Part shown: positions 35,522 through 37,172 of the stretch, piece after piece
How the letters are laid out: each line of letters begins with the position of its first letter
Numbering within the stretch: position 1 is the first letter of the stretch
NCBI GenBank assembly: GCA_003671185.1
Contig: QWPN01000067.1
Span: forward strand, 1-37,172
DNA length: 37,172 nt
Source of the DNA: Planctomycetota bacterium
Lineage (GTDB): Bacteria; Planctomycetota; Planctomycetia; Pirellulales; UBA1268
Direction: 5' to 3'
Notes under the pieces: model-generated
What the model was told of the DNA's origin: nothing
Databases searched by the model: none
What the model saw: only the letters and a program-made list of their open reading frames with translations
Translations under genes and position numbers: made by a program

Positions 35522-36850
35522 ATGCCCGCGAATCCCCTCCCCATCGCCGGCCGGTCATTCGTACGCCGCTGTGCCGCGGCTGCGACGTTGGCCGTCTTTG
35601 CCGGCGCCATCATGGCGGCGGAGCCGGTGCCCGTGCGGCTGCCGGCAGAACCGGCGGTCGACGTGGCCGGCGGCCTGTTCCTGCCCGCGGCCGATAGCGG
35701 GGAACTGTGGCGGCAGACCGTGGCCACGGTGGCCGCCGATTGGCCGGTGGTTCGTGTGGTGGAACCGGGGTTCAGCGCCGTGCCACCCCGGGCGGGGATC
35801 GTGGAGTCGGCCTGGGTCGAACCCCCGCGCGCTGCGTTGCAGTCCTGGCCGCCGCGCCGTCAAAGGGTCGTCGTGAACTTCGTCCCAGCCGTGAATGGCG
35901 CCTGGATCGACGCGGTCGTGCAGTCGCAATCGCTCTCCGGCGAGGCAGCGGGCGGAACCGGCATCGAACTGATGGGGTCGTGGCAGGCCGATCAGCGTCC
36001 AGACACGATCACCACGCAACTCGCCGCGCGCATGGCCCCGGCGACGGATCCCATCTACTCGCTGCCACCGTTGGATCGGGAGGAAATTCTCGGGCCCGCG
36101 ACGCCGGAACCGCCCTGGTCGGGCAGCCGCTTCCCGCGCACGGCTCGCGCGGGCTACAAGGTCTTGGAGGACTATCGAAACTTTTATTCCTGCGACAGCC
36201 TCGTCTGTCTGACGGCGGCCTTCGGCGCCGGAGCCCTGATGGCCAACACCGGCTTCGACACCACGATGCAGACCGCCTGGCAGACAGGCGTGGAGCCGAC
36301 GGGGCTGGGGACGTTCTTCACCGGCTGCAAGGACATCGGTGAGGGCCGCTACGCACTCTCGATCTTCGGCGCGGCAGCCGCGACCGGCCTCGTCTTCGAG
36401 GGCAATCCCGTCGGCGACGTGGTGGGCGAGTGGGGCTCACGATCGCTCCGGATCTTCGTGGTGGGAGCCCCGCCGCTGTACGTGCTCCAGATGGCGACCG
36501 GGGCTTCACGGCCGGCGGAAGACGTCGGCAGCAAGTGGCACTTCTGGAACGACAACAATGGCGTCAGCGGCCACGCCTTCGTGGGCGCGATCCCCTTCCT
36601 GGCCGCCGCCGAGATGGTGGAGAGCCCGCTGCTCAAGGGCACGCTCTATGTCTGCTCCACGTTCGTGGGCTTCTCGCGGATGACCACCGACTCCCACTAT
36701 CCGTCGCAGGTGTTCCTGGGCTGGTACCTGGCCTGGGCCAGTTCGGTGGCCGTGAGCCGCACCGAAACCCACTTCGCCGGCATGGAGGTCCGCGTCGTGC
36801 CGCTGCCGATCGCCGATTTGGGTGGTGCGGCGCTCGAGGCCCGCTGGTGA
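35522..36850 (+). CDS. Exported PAP2-type phosphatase-like protein
   Basis: A 442-aa protein with a signal peptide (IAGRSFVRRCAAAATLAVFA, then AGAIMAAEP as a possible cleavage region). The first 200 residues are not recognised. The C-terminal part has PAP2 superfamily motifs: NGVSGHAFVGAIPF (motif with the Ser-Gly-His core) and GFSRMTTDSHYPSQVFLGW (SR then the catalytic His). In the last motif Gln stands where most PAP2 enzymes have Asp (HYPSQ versus HYPxD), and the first motif (KxxxxxxRP) is not clear, so activity is uncertain. If active it would remove phosphate from a lipid or other phosphomonoester at the periplasmic face. ATG 35522 is chosen for the signal peptide. It follows the adaptor gene by 66 nt and may be the last gene of that operon. 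Confidence 0.7.
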   Translation: MPANPLPIAGRSFVRRCAAAATLAVFAGAIMAAEPVPVRLPAEPAVDVAGGLFLPAADSGELWRQTVATVAADWPVVRVVEPGFSAVPPRAGIVESAWVEPPRAALQSWPPRRQRVVVNFVPAVNGAWIDAVVQSQSLSGEAAGGTGIELMGSWQADQRPDTITTQLAARMAPATDPIYSLPPLDREEILGPATPEPPWSGSRFPRTARAGYKVLEDYRNFYSCDSLVCLTAAFGAGALMANTGFDTTMQTAWQTGVEPTGLGTFFTGCKDIGEGRYALSIFGAAAATGLVFEGNPVGDVVGEWGSRSLRIFVVGAPPLYVLQMATGASRPAEDVGSKWHFWNDNNGVSGHAFVGAIPFLAAAEMVESPLLKGTLYVCSTFVGFSRMTTDSHYPSQVFLGWYLAWASSVAVSRTETHFAGMEVRVVPLPIADLGGAALEARW

Positions 36851-36863
36851 ACGGCGGCAACCG

Positions 36864-37172
36864 TCACTGGGCCCTCGTCCGGCGACGTACGGCCCATGCT
36901 CCACATGCCACGATCAGTGCGGCGCACGGCAGGTTGGGTTCTGGAACGACCTGCCAGGCGAGCCCATACTCCGTGGCGGTCGTGGGGGAAGAGGCGAGGT
37001 TGTAGAGCTGGTCGAGCCCCGCGACGCGCAGGCTGTAGTCGCCGTCCTGCGGCACCGTGAAGCGCAGAAATTCGGTGGTGCTGTAGGTGGCGGCCGAACT
37101 GGCGACGAGGGACTCGCCGGAGCCGGTGCTACGCCACACCTCCAGGGAGAGATTGCTGAGCGCCACGTCCGT
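36864..37172 (-). CDS. C-terminal part of a PEP-CTERM protein (cut by the window edge)
   Basis: The frame is open to the right edge, so only the last 102 codons are visible. They hold a beta-sandwich-like stretch (LSNLSLEVWRSTGSGESLVA, EFLRFTVPQDGDYSLRVAGL) of the kind found after catalytic domains in planctomycete exported proteins, sometimes S8 peptidases. The end is a PEP-CTERM sorting signal: VVPEPN, a hydrophobic segment (LPCAALIVACGAWAV) and the basic tail RRRTRAQ. Such tails are recognised by exosortase, which removes them on export to the envelope. The main domain lies outside the window. The gene converges on the PAP2-like gene with a 13-nt gap. Confidence 0.8.
   Translation of the reverse strand, partial: TDVALSNLSLEVWRSTGSGESLVASSAATYSTTEFLRFTVPQDGDYSLRVAGLDQLYNLASSPTTATEYGLAWQVVPEPNLPCAALIVACGAWAVRRRTRAQ

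Overview
The window is about 37 kb of GC-rich DNA with closely packed genes, and it looks like chromosomal core of a planctomycete (Planctomycetota, probably Pirellulales or a near relative). The evidence is the mix of families: a PEP-CTERM protein at the right edge, an anti-sigma-like protein with a planctomycete pseudopilin-type (DUF1559-like) ectodomain, a DUF1570 protein, a PEGA lipoprotein, and outer-membrane LPS-assembly genes (LptD-like and LptF/G-like). I see no rRNA, tRNA, CRISPR array, transposase or phage gene.

Layout from left to right. 1-250 holds the probable tail of an upstream gene and a palindrome. 338-3595 is an LptD/OstA-like outer-membrane protein behind a good sigma-70-type promoter. 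It converges on an AzgA-like NCS2 purine permease (3620-5212, minus). 5396-7087 is an ECF sigma factor followed by its likely membrane anti-sigma partner. 7127-14603 lies on the minus strand: transketolase, a DUF1570 metalloprotease-like protein, a TIM-barrel sugar isomerase/epimerase, an LptF/G permease and a membrane-anchored PP2C phosphatase. 14886-17177 (plus) holds a PEGA lipoprotein, a PaaK-like CoA ligase and a DUF971 protein. An AhpD-like peroxidase component follows on the minus strand, then carB (18186-21452), a broken lipid-kinase remnant and the fused rRNA methyltransferase rlmL. 24209-29557 is a complete five-gene branched-chain amino-acid ABC transporter (livJHMGF), and an Imm-5-like putative immunity protein comes next. 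recQ (minus) is divergent from a DevC-DevA-DevB-type ABC export cluster that ends in a PAP2-type phosphatase. The right edge is the C-terminus of a PEP-CTERM protein.

The strongest unusual signal is in livG (27510-28835). The ATPase is 441 residues rather than about 255. An extra block of about 178 residues with two predicted membrane segments sits between the Walker A half and the Q-loop, so a cytoplasmic ATPase subunit appears to carry its own membrane hairpin and an extracytoplasmic domain of about 125 residues.

Two non-coding stretches, 17340-17495 (plus) and 30134-30287 (minus), are diverged copies of one element, and both lie between convergent genes. Conserved blocks alternate with blocks that differ in sequence but keep their length, and each copy has a strong hairpin. 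This fits a structured RNA or a mobile intergenic repeat.

Several genes have a TANNNT -10 box only 6-9 nt before an ATG that lacks a Shine-Dalgarno sequence, which suggests frequent leaderless transcription. Other genes, several of them inside operons, have clear GGAGG/AGGAG sites. The promoters of tkt and livJ share the string GGGGCTTCTACA across the end of an 18-bp spacer and the -10 box.
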